DNA of 64,000 nt. Origin: Sciurus carolinensis. Its lineage: Eukaryota; Chordata; Mammalia; Rodentia; Sciuridae. This document shows, piece after piece, positions 24,040-35,879 of the stretch. Where the stretch lies: NCBI RefSeq assembly GCF_902686445.1, contig NC_062221.1, positions 40,154,075-40,218,074 on the forward strand. The letters run 5' to 3'. The first letter of the stretch is position 1, and each line of letters starts with the position of its first letter. The position numbers and the translations under genes are program-made. A model generated the notes under the pieces. That model was given only the letters and a program-made list of their open reading frames with translations, made no database searches and had not been told where the DNA came from.

Positions 24040-24510
24040 AGGGAAGATATCCTCAGGGAAAGATGCATCCTAGGAGACATGAAGCACAAGAATGTAGTAG
24101 AGAACAGCATTTGTTCCATTTCTGGATTTCTGAGTAGTTTATAGAATTTAAAGGAGTACAAACCATGTCTATTTTATCCTCCTACATAGCTTTTAGTGAT
24201 CAGCATGGTGCCTGGCATAGTCCATGTTTGATAAATATTGAGTGATTGAATGAATCTACAAACACCTGTGAGCAAATTTAAAGAATTGAGAGAATTTCAG
24301 GAACTGAGAGAAGAATGGAGAGACATAGTCCACTGAAGAATTTGCAGGAGCCAGGTGATGGAGAGCCTTGTCAGTGATGCTATGAATTTTGAATTTTATC
24401 ATGAATGCAATGGAAAACCATTGGCAGATTTTTGACAGAGGAGAGAGATAATCAGATGTGTGGTTTAAAAGATTACTTGTGAAATTGGCAATGTGCTTTA
24501 ACCCCAAAAT
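24040..24510 (-). repeat. L2 LINE, minus strand, interrupted
   Basis: Two antisense L2 segments are in consistent order. The first is about 24040-24120 ("gaagatatcctcagggaaag"). The second is about 24256-24510, with "caggtgatggagagccttgt" (about 24352-24371), "ttttgaattttatcatgaat", "gcaatggaaaaccattggca" and "gataatcagatgtgtggttt". They are separated by a piece that looks like a sense L2 3' end. An open frame on the minus strand (24256-24507) is only a remnant of the element. Confidence 0.6.
24130..24255 (+). repeat. L2 LINE 3'-end fragment inside an antisense L2
   Basis: "aaccatgtctattttatcct" (about 24161-24180), then "cagcatggtgcctggcatag" (about 24201-24220), then "gtttgataaatattgagtga" and "ttgaatgaat" follow the sense L2 3' end closely, including the TGAA-type terminus. 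It sits between two antisense L2 pieces. Confidence 0.75.
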
Positions 24511-24514
24511 ATAG

Positions 24515-26900
24515 CACAGTCAAGGTATCACCATCAAGAAGGACCTTGGTGCCCTAGGGGTAGTCCTGCCACACCTCAGGGGGTTCTATAGGTGTAAGCT
24601 GAAAGTTTGGAGCTGGGGTGGGTAGCACAGCACAGAGCCAGAAGGTTCTAGCCAGCTATTCAGTGGGACCAGAGGGTGTTCACAGGTAAAATAAGGCTCA
24701 CCAGCCCCACTAATCTTGAAAGCAATAGTGGCCTATGCTAAGTGTTCCCATGTTTGATATTTCAAAATGAGTTTTTAAAACATAAATTGCTCAGCTCTTT
24801 CCCTCTGTGTTACTTAATTTCTAGGTTGTGACAAACCCCAGAATATGTGAGGCTAGATATCCCATGTCAAAGTCTTATTGTTCTTCTCGTAACTTTTAAG
24901 ACTATAAACATTCTTGGAAACTCACTGAACTGTCCCTTTTATGAGGTTGCTAACCTTCAGTAACACTGAACACCTCTCCCTGTGTAAGCCTTTGTGGAAC
25001 ATTCAAATAGGCACTATTAATCATGAAATTATAGTTTGTTAAACATCAAGAAAAGTTCAGTTTGGGATACAGATCTATGTTATTTATTAAGCTGAGCAAT
25101 AAAACATAAATGTGTTCTAAAAATTAATGAAAAACAAAAGGGTGATTAAAATCTCTTTGACGTCCATCTGAAAAGCAAAAAAAAAAAAAAAAAATTAAAG
25201 GAATCTACTCTTAAAAAAAAAGGATCTAGGCTTATTCATAGGCTTTCTTTTCACTATTTATAGCTACATTGTATCACCCATGCCTTTCTTTGCAATTTAT
25301 GTTTAAACAAATTTTACAGACCGCAAGCAAGCCTTTGCTCTGTGAAACAAACCTGGAGATATTAATGCAAAGGCTATTGTGCTGAGAGCTAAGAAACCCT
25401 ACACTTCCACTCTCGATGCTGGTGTGTTAAAAGAGATTTCAGTAATGGCAAAGCCAGTCAACAGGGAATAATTAAACTCAAGTTGTCTGAGATTTGCTGT
25501 GATGTGTGGAATGATAGTTTCCAACCCAGCTGCTGCAGAGTGTTTGCCTAAGAAGAAAGAGTGTGGTTGACCGGGGCTACAGTTCAGATGAAACGCAATG
25601 AAACAGCTCCTTGACCTCTGAGACAATAGGTGGGGCCCACTTGAATAATAAAATCAACACACAGTCAACAATTAAACAGGGTGGTAACAATAGGTCCATC
25701 TCAATACCATGCCACTGAAAGTGTTTAAAAGGACAGAATTACTTCACAGTAAACTGACAAATATCTATCCTGGGCACCTTTTACCAACAATAAAGATGTA
25801 GACTGGCAACTGTGATAAACAAAGCCCTTCAGAAATGCCTTATTTCTCTTCCTCAAAAAGGTTTTCAAATTCAACCCATTAAAGGGTTATGTTTAAAAAG
25901 GAAAAGGACATACTCTATTTCTTTGGTTGAACAGTTGGTCTCTGTTAACACTGTTGATCAAGCAGCCATAATTTCTCATTGACAAGGTGGTGGCTCTTGA
26001 GTCCCCTGCTCCCAGCCCAAGACTCCCTCTCTGTTCTAGACCTTCAGTTCAGTATAAGCTAAGCAGCATGAAGTCTCTGCTAAAATGACTCATTGGTCAT
26101 GTAGTCAACATTAATCCACAAGGCAGATGAAGAAGACAATTTATGAGCCAGTTTGTTGTTTTACTTTAGGAATTCCTGTTTAATTGTACTAGTTTTGCCA
26201 TTGTCTGGCATTTACAGTCACAAAGTAAAAAGGCAATTATTTACCTCTTTTTTTTACCTATAGCACTTTAAACCTCATGTCCAAGCTGATGTTCATTCGG
26301 TATTTACATAGCCATTTACAAGACTTTTTATAAGCTGAAGCTTGCCAACATAGTTCAAACTGTCAATTTATTCTGCTTAGACTCTGTTGGAACTAAATGT
26401 AAAGTTTTTATTAATTTTAATGTCAATATTAATATATGTACACACACAAACATACAGTATGCATTGTATAGTATGCAAGTGTCTTTAAGGGTGTGAGCTC
26501 ATTTTGATGCACAAGGTACTTAAATACTATTGGCTAATAAAGAATGACAAAAATCAATTTTGAACATGCCTGATGAGAAGGGACCTCCCATTGCTCTTGG
26601 AATGTCCATTACTGTACCTTTCCCCAATCACCTCCTCACATATTTCAAGCTTTAAATAGACTTAAGATCAGGGGTACTTAAGTTGTTTGGCATGGGAGAT
26701 GAGAGGATTTCTCTTTGAGTCTTGATGAAGAGTAGAGTTTCTTCACTTCCTTTCCTTCTTATTCACCTTGACCTATATACCTGTGTGTTCTTATCATACA
26801 TCTGAAGAAGAGAAGACACTTTCTCCAAGTGTCTCCAGAATCACCTATATGTATTTATACAGGCTGTGTATCCAAAGTCTTAACTCTGAGAGATTTCAAA
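24515..26900. other. Unique non-coding sequence
   Basis: No exon or classified repeat is called. An A-run lies at 25177-25194. The blocks 25300-25640 and 25920-26420 have balanced, low-repeat composition and may be conserved non-coding DNA, but this cannot be judged from one sequence. Confidence 0.55.
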
Positions 26901-26904
26901 AATT

Positions 26905-26980
26905 TACTTCAATAAATATGTATTAAGCAGCTAGCTACCCAGTTACCAGGACTTTGAAGTAGATCTCAACTCATAAAAAA
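26905..26980 (-). repeat. L2 LINE 3'-end fragment, minus strand
   Basis: "tacttcaataaatatgtatt", then "aagcagctagctacccagtt", then "accaggactttga" mimic the reversed L2 3' end. The piece is short and diverged. Confidence 0.5.
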
Positions 26981-27044
26981 AAGGTAAGCAATTTCAAATT
27001 ATTTAGGGAGTAGAGCTGAAAATAGTAATGGTTCTATTAACTGT

Positions 27045-27285
27045 CGACCATATTATTGAGTCCCCACTGTGTGTGAGGCATTGGGCTACACATAAAACTG
27101 CTCAGGCTCTCCTCATGACTAACCTGTGAGGTACATACTATTACTGTTGACATTTTGTATTTAAGGTAATGAAAAAAAGGACACATTCACTCCTTTGGAC
27201 AACGTCACCCAGGGTTAGGTAAACCAGTCAGTTTGGCTCCAGATTAGAACCCATAACCACTCAACTTCACTATCTTACTGTCCAA
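27045..27285 (-). repeat. MIR SINE, minus strand, nearly full length
   Basis: Antisense MIR order: "ttattgagtccccactgtgt" (about 27051-27070), "gtgaggcattgggctacac", "ctcatgactaacctgtgagg" (about 27112-27131), "tacatactattactgttgac", "cagggttaggtaaaccagt" and "ccagattagaacccataacc" (about 27239-27258). It runs directly into a DNA transposon copy. Confidence 0.78.
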
Positions 27286-27455
27286 TAGGGTGCCCACTAG
27301 CCACATGCAGTTATTTAAATTTAAACACTTTTAAAATTAAAATTCAGTTCCTTAGTCAAAATAGCCACAAGAGGCTGGTGCCTGCTATACTGGACAATGA
27401 AGATATAGAACATTTCTATCTTTGCAAGAGTCCTGTTGGTTAGCACTGACTAAAA
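27285..27455. mobile_element. Non-autonomous hAT-type DNA transposon (MER-type)
   Basis: It starts with "tgtccaatagggtgcccact" and "agccacatgcagttatttaa" and later has "ttcagttccttagtcaaaat", "agccacaagaggctggtgcc", "tatactggacaatgaagata" and "gaacatttctatctttgcaa". The internal inverted symmetry (tgtccaata...tactggaca) and the fixed motif order belong to a common ancient mammalian hAT-derived family. I do not assign a family name. A second copy lies at about 61940-62135. No transposase is encoded. Confidence 0.7.
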
Positions 27456-27789
27456 AATCAGCAATGGTTTCCAGCAGATAAGTTCTCCCTTAGCTCTCCA
27501 CATACCAACTAGTAATTATTGAGATTGATTAATTTTTTTAAACTGCTACTAAAAATAAATTCCAGATTTCAATTATGCTTTGAAGTTTAAATGATACCAT
27601 TTACCTCTCTTCTGCAGACTGTAACTCGGTGAGTAAGGTGAAGATTTGAAAAGTACCATAGATATGTGTTTTAGAAAAGAGCTTGGTGGCATCGTGACCC
27701 AGGGGTCTGCACAGGACACTCCAACTATAGCTGTATCTGCACCTCTCATGTGAGAAGACAAATAAGATGTAATCACTGGCATATTGAGA

Positions 27790-27995
27790 AAAGGCAGGAT
27801 TACAGAATCAGATGAACTTGGTTTCAAATACCAGCTCCAACTTCTTGCTTCTGCAAACCTGGAACATTATTTAAACAGGATAAGCCTTGGCTTTCCCATC
27901 TGTCTGATGGAACTGGTTATTTTCTTTTGTAGGGCATTATGAAAATCAAATGATAAGACACAGGTAGAGTTCTTGCTCAGAGCAGGACCTTGGAA
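27790..27995 (+). repeat. MIR SINE
   Basis: The MIR head and core read "gattacagaatcagatgaac", "ttggtttcaaataccagctc" (about 27819-27838) and "ttggctttcccatctgtctg" (about 27887-27906), with the 3' part "agggcattatgaaaatcaaa" (about 27932-27951). Most of the element is present. Confidence 0.75.
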
Positions 27996-28641
27996 AAACT
28001 ATCTATCTGGAGATGAGAAACACAAATCAAAACTATACTACAAAATGAAGTCAGGTAGGCTCAATCTGGAGCCAACTTGCTTACAATTAATTACCACAGA
28101 AAGTTACTAGCTAAAAGGCATTTGGCAGAGAGTAATACAAAACAGAGCTGCCAAGGCTAACAGCTATTATTAAATGTCTGCATACTTTAATGACTATGCT
28201 TAGCACTTCTAGTTCCACTCTTTTCAAAGGACGATTGCCACACTCCTTTTCATAGGGTATATTTTATAAAGATAAGTAGATTCTCAGTTCTCACCCCCAA
28301 ATGTTCTAAACTGATAGATCTGATTTTGAAATGGTACCCCCATTTTAGATGCAGATGGTCTATGGGTCATCTAGAAGATGAAAAACATAAATATCCAATA
28401 AAGTAAGTTGAGATTCCACATCTGGAGGGAAGTTGTCTACCACCTTCAGTTCTGTGAGACCCAGACAAGAACTGGTGAATATAGGAAAATTACTTTTAAT
28501 TTGGGAGGCACAGAGGTTAAGTCTGTGTGTCCTTGCACTTTCCTTCAAATACAGTCAGACAGTCTTGATTTACATAGATTTAGGACATGTATCCAGTACC
28601 ATGAACTATATGATCTCCTGAGCAAATGATTTTGGAAAAGT
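27996..28641. other. Unclassified non-coding sequence
   Basis: No feature recognised. Short open frames on both strands around 28360-28630 overlap one another and show no domain. Confidence 0.5.
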
Positions 28642-28845
28642 TTTTATCTTTAATTTAATTTTTATTTTTACAGAAGGCAAAATTCATTGGGTTACAAATT
28701 TCATTCATTGTATACCCTGTAGATTTACACCATTCATGCACCCATACATGTATAGGAGGTAATGATATTTGTCTCATTCCACTCTTTCCTCCCCTGCCCG
28801 CTTTCCTCCCCTCATTTCCCTCTACACAATCAAATGCTCCTCTAA
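28642..28845 (-). mobile_element. Squirrel-type L1 3' UTR, 5'-truncated, minus strand
   Basis: On the plus strand it begins with the reversed A-tail ("taatttaatttttatttt") and continues "acagaaggcaaaattcattg", "ttcattcattgtataccctg", "agatttacaccattcatgca" (28722-28741), "cccatacatgtataggaggt" and a pyrimidine-rich end. It aligns by eye with 54080-54330 over its whole length, so the two are copies of one L1 3' UTR family. Truncation removes all coding sequence. It is more diverged than the 54-kb copy. Confidence 0.85.
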
Positions 28846-28981
28846 TGGCAATAGTACCAAAAAGTGAGCTTCAGCTATCTACAGAATTTATTTCTCTAGA
28901 ATTTTAACTTTCTCAATTTAATAAGGATATACCTGAATGTCTCTGTGTGTATTGGGATATTAGATTTAAAAAATACTTGGC

Positions 28982-28997
28982 TAAAAAAAAAAAAAAA
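28982..28997. repeat. Poly-A run
   Basis: About 16 consecutive A. It is not clearly the tail of any element, because no retrotransposon body is recognisable immediately upstream. Confidence 0.9.
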
Positions 28998-28999
28998 AC

Positions 29000-29215
29000 C
29001 TTGTGGAGATCAAGTAGTGAATGGAGACTTGCAGATTTTTATTCTTACACTTCACAACTTCATAGCTCTGAGGCTTTGTGCAGGTTAATTAACCTGGCTG
29101 AGCCTCACTGTGAAGGTAATACTAGTACTAGTAGTATTTGTACTTATCTCCCTCTCTCTCATGAGCAACATCTCATAAGGTAGTGCAAGTAAAGCTGATG
29201 GTAAAATTGTTTGGG
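29000..29215 (+). repeat. MIR SINE
   Basis: The order follows MIR: "agtgaatggagacttgcaga", "ttcttacacttcacaacttc" (about 29042-29061), "tttgtgcaggttaattaacc" (about 29075-29094), "tggctgagcctcactgtgaa" and "ggtaatactagtactagtag". The 3' portion fades out. Confidence 0.75.
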
Positions 29216-29699
29216 ACACACTTGGAAAGGCAAGTTGTTGCTATTCCAGCTATGGGACTAGGATGGAGATTCATATAGCTCATCTGGTCTCAATGGCATG
29301 AATTCACAATGCAGAGCAATGAACAAATGTACTCACTGCCATAGGTGAGATTTCTGAAGAAAATGAACACACTTCCACCTTTCTCCTCTGAGATATATTC
29401 TCTCATCCCATCAATTAACTGGGAATCTGCAGTAGATTCTAACCTCAGACTTTACTATCCCCAAATGTCCTTTAGACCCATACCTCCCTGTCTAGACTTT
29501 CCCCCTTTATATTCAATCTTCACTGTACTTGAAGATGAATTATCCTAAACGCTTAAAATACCATTGTTGACATTTCACTCTTTGGCTCAAAAATATCCTT
29601 TGGTTTTGCCATTATAGCGACAGCAGCAGGAGGAGGAGTAGGAGCCCAAGTTCACAGTAACTGAGAAGCATTTCCTTCATCACAGATGCTGGGCACAAG

Positions 29700-30480
29700 C
29701 TGGGGTGCAAACTTTAGGACCTTTCAAGGGGGAAACAATCTGGAGGTGGAGGCAACTGAAGTGTTCAGGATTGTAGAGGAGACAGATGACTGAATGTCTT
29801 TATGCAGATCCCATGCAGGAGTATGATTTGAATTCAATTACCAGTGATTTATGCCAGGTAGAAAAGGTGGAAAAAAGAAGACCCTTTGAGATCTGTGGAC
29901 CTCAAAAGGGAAAACAAGCATCAACAAGGACTTGCCAGTGGTGAAGAAGCACAGTGTTTTCAGAATTCTAGTGAATTCTGGAGAGAGGGAGAGTTGAAGC
30001 TAACAAGAGAGTTGGGAACTAAATCACCAAGGACCATGTGTGCTAAGTTACAAAGTTTGACTTTCTAAATTTCCAATTTTTTTAGCAACAGAACACTTTT
30101 CTTCTCAAGCAATATCTTATGCAAGCACAGGAATATCAAAGAAATTAAAAATAACGTTGTATTGCTTGAGGAATAGATGCAGAGTCAGGAGGCAGATCCA
30201 CTTCCCCCAGTTGCTACTCCTTAAGGTGTCCCGTGGGATCCTAGGACTAAGCAGAACAGACTTAAAAACTACTTCTATAGACAACAGAGTAGAGCCTTAA
30301 GCAAATAAAAGCTTATAGCATGCTTGATGTTTTAAAAGGGTGATTTTGAATGGAAAGGAGACCACTTAGAGCTCTCTTATATGCCTGGCAATAAGTAATG
30401 AAGCTCTGAATTAAAGAAAGGCAATGTGATTTTGAGAGAATCAGGTAGAATTGAGAACTTCTCTGGAGTGTAGAACGTTA
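29700..30480 (-). repeat. L2 LINE fragments, minus strand
   Basis: The clearest part is about 29930-30065: "ttgccagtggtgaagaagca", "ggagagagggagagttgaag", "ttgggaactaaatcaccaag", "gaccatgtgtgctaagttac" and "aaagtttgactttct" fit an antisense L2. A weaker continuation is "gggtgattttgaatggaaag" at about 30340. Sequence between them (30070-30330) is not assigned. An open frame at 29886-30068 is a by-product of the element. Confidence 0.5.
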
Positions 30481-30814
30481 AATTTGTCTCCTCCAAGCTG
30501 AAAACAAATTCATAATCTGTACCATTTGTTCTGGGATGTACATTTCATCATTCACTACCCTAATTTATGCTATTACAAATTAAAGAGTATTAACTTGCAA
30601 ACTTCATAGTTCCCAATGGTATTTTGTAAGTGTGGTGACGTTCACAGACTGATAGTTCAGTATGGACGTGGGAGGTGGGGAGGATGATAAAAGAGACCAC
30701 ATTGAGTTCTTTAAAGGTATATTGAATGCTTCATGGTAGTTTCTCTGAGGTGTTGCCTTTGCTGATTTTTCTCTGCAACTATAACTCCACCTTATTGTAA
30801 TAAGGTTTACTCAT

Positions 30815-31065
30815 CCTTTGGGTGTTGGATTAGCTATATTTCCTCAAAGAGACCTTCTATGACTAGACCTGGCTGAACAGCCTCTTAACCACCACTCTAT
30901 CTAGATCCTATACCTCCCGTGACAGCACTGTACTGGACACTTCCCTGACTCCCTCACTTGCCCTTCTGAGAGCATGAAAGATGTCTGGTTTATCTCCAGT
31001 ACCCATCTTAGATGACTAGGACCTGGCTCAGAATATGGATTCAAATATTTGAGAAAGAAGAGAGA
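30815..31065 (+). repeat. L2 LINE 3'-end fragment
   Basis: "tttcctcaaagagaccttct" (30839-30858), "atgactagacctggctgaac", "ccactctatctagatcctat" and "gagagcatgaaagatgtctg", then "gacctggctcagaatatgga" and "ttcaaatatttgagaaagaa" follow the sense L2 3' region to its end. It is fairly complete over about 250 bases. Confidence 0.65.
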
Positions 31066-31089
31066 AAGGACTAAATAAAGGGAGGGGAA

Positions 31090-31128
31090 GAAAAACAAGG
31101 AAGGAAGGAAGGAAGACAGGCAGACAGA
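31090..31128. repeat. (GGAA)n / (CAGA)n low-complexity tract
   Basis: Four GGAA units (about 31099-31114) followed by short CAGA/CAGG units, wedged between an L2 end and a MIR fragment. Confidence 0.85.
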
Positions 31129-31225
31129 CTCTAATCTCAGCATTGCCATTAACTAGTGGATGACCTTGGATCAGGTTTTAGACTTCTTAATCTATAAAGC
31201 CAACATGTCATATTAAATTTCTTCT
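31129..31225 (+). repeat. MIR SINE fragment
   Basis: "gactctaatctcagcattgc" (31127-31146), "cattaactagtggatgacct", "tggatcaggttttagacttc" and "ttaatctataaagccaacat" match the MIR core. The 3' end is not preserved. Confidence 0.65.
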
Positions 31226-31399
31226 AGGATCCCATCTTTGGGATTGGATTAAAAAAGAAATCCAGCATTTATTTTAATGATTGGAATTCCTGGATGAACT
31301 GACTGCATAGCTATATTCTGCAGTTTCCAATAACTTGCATTCCTAAATAAAACAGCATTGACTGTTAAGCATTTCTCCTCATGACTATACAAGAGGTCC

Positions 31400-31505
31400 A
31401 CATGAGTTTACACCTACTAAGTGACCTTGACTCACTTAGACTTGCTGTGATTCAGTTTCTCAAACTAGAAAAAAATATTGATTGAAGATGAAATGAGTGA
31501 GCAAG
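31400..31505 (+). repeat. MIR SINE fragment (weak)
   Basis: "ctactaagtgaccttgactc", "tgctgtgattcagtttctca" and "aactagaaaa" resemble the MIR core with a shorter 3' part ("gatgaaatgagtgag"). Confidence 0.5.
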
Positions 31506-34500
31506 AAAAAGTGACCTGTGAGTCAGAGTTAGCTTTGCGTAGGTTAGTCACCTGATAGATAGTATCTGTAGATGACCAGGTTTTAGGCTGGGGTTTCACT
31601 TACAGAATAGCTGCCTTTATTCAAGGAAATCGAGCTACTTGACACATTAGTCACTATTCAGTTAAGACCAATATTTAGTAGGTAGTTATGAGAAGAGTTT
31701 AATAAAATATTTAGAGACTTCAACTTATTCCTGAGCAATAGAAAGGTAATTTATTTACTGTTAGGTCTTAACAGTCTGACTGTACAATGCCATTCACTGG
31801 AACCCACAAACGTCACGATGATTCCCAGTCTTCCATCAGGAGTGTTACCTGGAAAATCACTGTAGAAGTTTCCAGTTCAAGAGGGTGCTTTTTCACCCTT
31901 CAAAGAAGTTACAGAGTTTAAGAGTCTCTTCCCAGCCATGATCAAACTCTCACCTTGCTCACAGTTTCAATTTAACCCACTTCATTGAAACACATGACTC
32001 CTATACCATACTGCTTCTCGTTCTTTACCAAGGAGTTAAGTTTCACTTAGCAGAACATTCATCAATGAGTAAGAAAACGTACACAAACACAAATAAAAAT
32101 AGAAAAGCCGACACCTTACAGGGTTTTTTTTCCTTATGTAAGCTAAATTTTCTTCCATTGAAAACAGAACTACTTGTGCAGGTGGTTGCTAAATGCTACC
32201 AGCTGCTCTGTGGCAATATAGTTCTTGAAACAGAACCCCGAAAAGAACGATGGAGAGGAAAATAAAGAACTGGGTGTGGAACAGGACTCTATATTGAACT
32301 AATTCCCTGGGTAATACAGGAGAGGGGGAGAGCAACTTCAGATCATAAACAGTAAGCAGAATTTCCATTCAGCTGGTCTACAATAAATTTATTTTTCCAA
32401 GAAAATGAAATGGAACAAGAGAACAGACATACCTGCTTTATGTTAAAGAAAAGCATGTATGAACCTAATACAGGAAGAAGTTGTTTAAGACTGTACATCC
32501 TTGAGAAAATATTGCCTCTATAATAGTGCCAGGGTCCCTGTTAACTTGGGTTATCAGCTACATAAATTAGACGCACACTGGGGCCGTCTAACTTGGAGAG
32601 CAGTCGGCTGTGCTCATATAATGTGTACTTTGCTCCAACATTTGCTTCCTTTTGTCCTCCTTTCTACCTGCTAACTTATTTTTTTAAAGCTCTTGCACAA
32701 ATACTACTGTAACTATCTTATTATCAATATCATACCAATAAAAAATATTGCTGAGAAATGAGGGGAATCTACTCAGTGTGAAAAAATAAAATTCATAATC
32801 TCAAAGAGTGAAGAAATAAAATTCATAATCTCAAAGAGTGAAGAGATAAAATTCACAATCTCAAAACAAGAATTGGAAGAAAAAGCACATGTTCATTGTT
32901 GTAAAGATTGCAGTTCTTTCTTGATACCCAAAAGCTCTTTTCCTTTTAGCGAAAGCTCGGCAGTGCCAAGAATTTTGCTATTAATCTACTGAATGCCAGC
33001 TTATCTTCTGTCCTGATTCAGAAATCAAGAAACAGGGAGAAATGGGGCAGAGGGGAAGAGAGAAAAGAAAAACCAAAGAAAGAAAAGGGAAGGGAACTGA
33101 GGAAATGAAAGAAGCAGAGAGATAAACAATGAATCACAAGCCTTGAAAGAAGAAGATGCAGAGGGTCAGAAGAGATGGAGACTTAAAAAGGAAAGCAAGG
33201 TCAAGTTGACCTTTGCTCTCTCAACTTCTGTATAGCTTTTTTCTTTGTTGTGTAATCTGGGTTAATTACAGAATCTTGCTACGAGGTGGAGAAATAACTA
33301 CCATGTGTAACTAAGATGTCTTGTCAGTCTTTCAGAAACGTTTCCGCGTAGCCCAAGGAGCAACCACGGATGCTACTACCCCTGTGGAACATGACACTTT
33401 TTTTTGCTGTCATGACCCAGCATATGTGCTCAGTTATGAACTCAGTGTCTTTCCTAATAGGAGTCACCCAATCTCACCTTACCAACCCCCCATGCTAATT
33501 CACGATGGCATCCAATATCCCCACATATAGGTTTTTAGGTCATCAATGAAGCTGAATGAAACCATTCTCTTGCTAAGTATAGAATTTAGGAACCAAACGG
33601 CTGCAGGTAGAAACATCAGTCACGGGCTCTCAAAACATTATGTTACAAAGGCTGTGATGAAGTTGAGGCACTGCCCATATTTCCAAAAGTAATGACACTT
33701 CATCTTAAAGGCCCACTCAGCTATGTCACATTTGTATTTGCATCCTATAATGTGAGTGTATTAGGCTCAAATTGTTTGGCAATAAATCATCATCAAAGAA
33801 ATATGTTTATTTTTATTTTTAGTATTCATGACTTGCATGATCCTAGAACAACATATATTTAGTGCTGCGCAGCAATGAATCCATAACTTTGAGAGAAATG
33901 GCTTTATAGATCATTAAGACCTGTGTTGCTTTAACAGTTAATCACATTTTCACTAATAATATGACATAAGTCCTTTACCTAAAGGGTGAAAAATGAATAA
34001 CTCTTTGGCTTTCACTTAAAAAGTCCTCTACTTGACCTTTACCAGGGGCAGAGGGAAATCCAGTATAATCACCGAAAGCTTTGCCTACAGCAGCATCAAT
34101 ACTTCCATTCAGCCAACAGAATTAGATTTCAGTTAAAGCTCCTCGAGTCCCCTACTACAGAAGGGGAAAAATCTTCAGCTCTGCTGTAACTTTGAACCTA
34201 GGGTCACGTAGTGACGTCTCAATGAGCCCTGCATCTTCTAGAGAATACCTCAGATAGCTGGCCCAACAAAGACAAATATTATGGCAGTGAAAAATAAATC
34301 TGCCATTTTTAACCTTTTCAGGGAAAGTAATTCACTTATTGGCTTTAGTTAAAACGTCTTACCTTTCTTCCCCTTTTTGTTGTATCTATGAGTAATTTCT
34401 CCAGTCACATTGTTTATAGGAAGTGAAGTTATTCGTAATCACGCCTTAAGAGTATGTACACAAACTGGACATCCTAAAAGACCACTATGTATTAAATTCC

Positions 34501-35285
34501 TGATTGTTTGACATAAATTCTCTCTCTCTCTTTCACTCCGACAGGAATCTTCTCATTTATTTACGAATAGGTTAAGACCTTCGCCTTGTTTCTAGCTATG
34601 TTCCTAAGTGCTAACATATATTAAGTAAATTTAGAGCCTCTTCTGCATAGGAAACAAATTAAATTGGTTAAACATGGAGAAAGACTAAATGTAATCCATC
34701 TCTTGTCATGTTTATGATATCTGAACTCATCTTATATGAATGTTCCAATTTGGCTGTTGTAGCAGATGGGCTGCTTATGATAAACCATAACTACAGACAC
34801 AGAGTGTGATAATATAAATCATAAAGAAGATAAATAATGAAATTCTTTTAAAATAACTCTAGTTAAATATTTAGACAGTCAATTTTTAAGCTTACTTGCA
34901 CACAAAAATAGTATTCACATATCTAGGCAAGGAAAGAATGGTATTCAACCATAATATAAATATAATCTGAATCTAAACACTAAAGACTCTAGGTATTTGG
35001 GGTGAGTTTTTAGAGTAGCAAAGAATAAAATAGGGGGCCGTTTCCAGAGGTAGTCATAAAAATTGAGGGTACTTACGAATAAACAGACCCTCCTCTTTCC
35101 AAATCTCATTTCCTAATTCCAGAATGATCCATGATAAAAATAAAAAGCTCAACACCACTTTTGATGAACAACTTTGCTATCCATGACCCTGTCATCAATT
35201 TCTATCAATTTATGACCTCACACAGCTTAGAATTTACAATATATTTTCACATACCTCTGATCATCTCAAAAACATCAATACAGAC
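31506..35285. other. Unique non-coding sequence with one minisatellite
   Basis: No exon, RNA gene or classified transposon is called in this 3.8 kb. It contains the 30-bp tandem repeat at 32778-32867 and purine-rich sequence at about 33035-33200. Otherwise it is ordinary AT-rich mammalian DNA. Confidence 0.55.
32778..32867. repeat. 30-bp minisatellite, three units
   Basis: Units start at 32778, 32808 and 32838, each opening "gtga" and containing "ataaaattcataatctcaaa" (third unit: "cacaatctc"). Units 1 and 2 differ at one base. Unit 3 differs from unit 2 at a few positions near its end. No coding or transposon context is visible. Confidence 0.95.
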
Positions 35286-35289
35286 CAAC

Positions 35290-35430
35290 TAATATCCTGA
35301 CGGTACAGTTGAGGAAAATAAAGTTTGGAAAATGATTTGCCTGAGATCACATGTTTAGATATGATGGGATCAGGGTTTGAACAACTTTTTTGGACTCCTG
35401 AATAGGTGCTAACTACCTTAACCATGGTAC
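35290..35430 (-). repeat. MIR SINE, minus strand
   Basis: Antisense MIR: "gacggtacagttgaggaaaa" (about 35299-35318), "atgatttgcctgagatcaca" (about 35331-35350), "tgggatcagggtttgaacaa" (about 35365-35384) and "ctttttt" before the head. Good motif order. Confidence 0.72.
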
Positions 35431-35879
35431 CCCACCCAACTTATAAAGAAGGGTAAATATTTTAAGTCAGGGAATAGACTTGGGTAGACTTTCTAATGCA
35501 TATAAGCACCCCAGGTATTCAGTGCCTGGTTTGAGCATTGATAGAAATAAAGGGGTAAGGAGCAAAGCCAGTACAAATGACCAACATGGCAACCGGGAAG
35601 CGGACCCTGGGTCAACCATAGGGTATATTAATATGAATCTACCCTTACTAGTGGGGCCACAATTATCCTCAAATTTTCAGTATTCATGGAGCAGTTTTAC
35701 AAATAAGACGACTGGCATTTGGGGCACTGTTAGAGCCATCGGTAGCAGAGCCTGTTCTCATTTGGGGTGGTAACTTCTTTCTCACCTCTACTGCAGACTC
35801 CTGATAGTAGCTGTGCTCCATCTGTGGATGGACATGAGAGAGTTTTTAAAACACTTCTCCATGAAAGAGATTGGCCCTT
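35431..35879. other. Unclassified non-coding sequence
   Basis: An open frame of about 97 codons (35480-35773) lies here. Its translation has no domain, signal or repeat pattern that I recognise, and no splice or promoter context supports it. Treated as chance. Confidence 0.5.
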
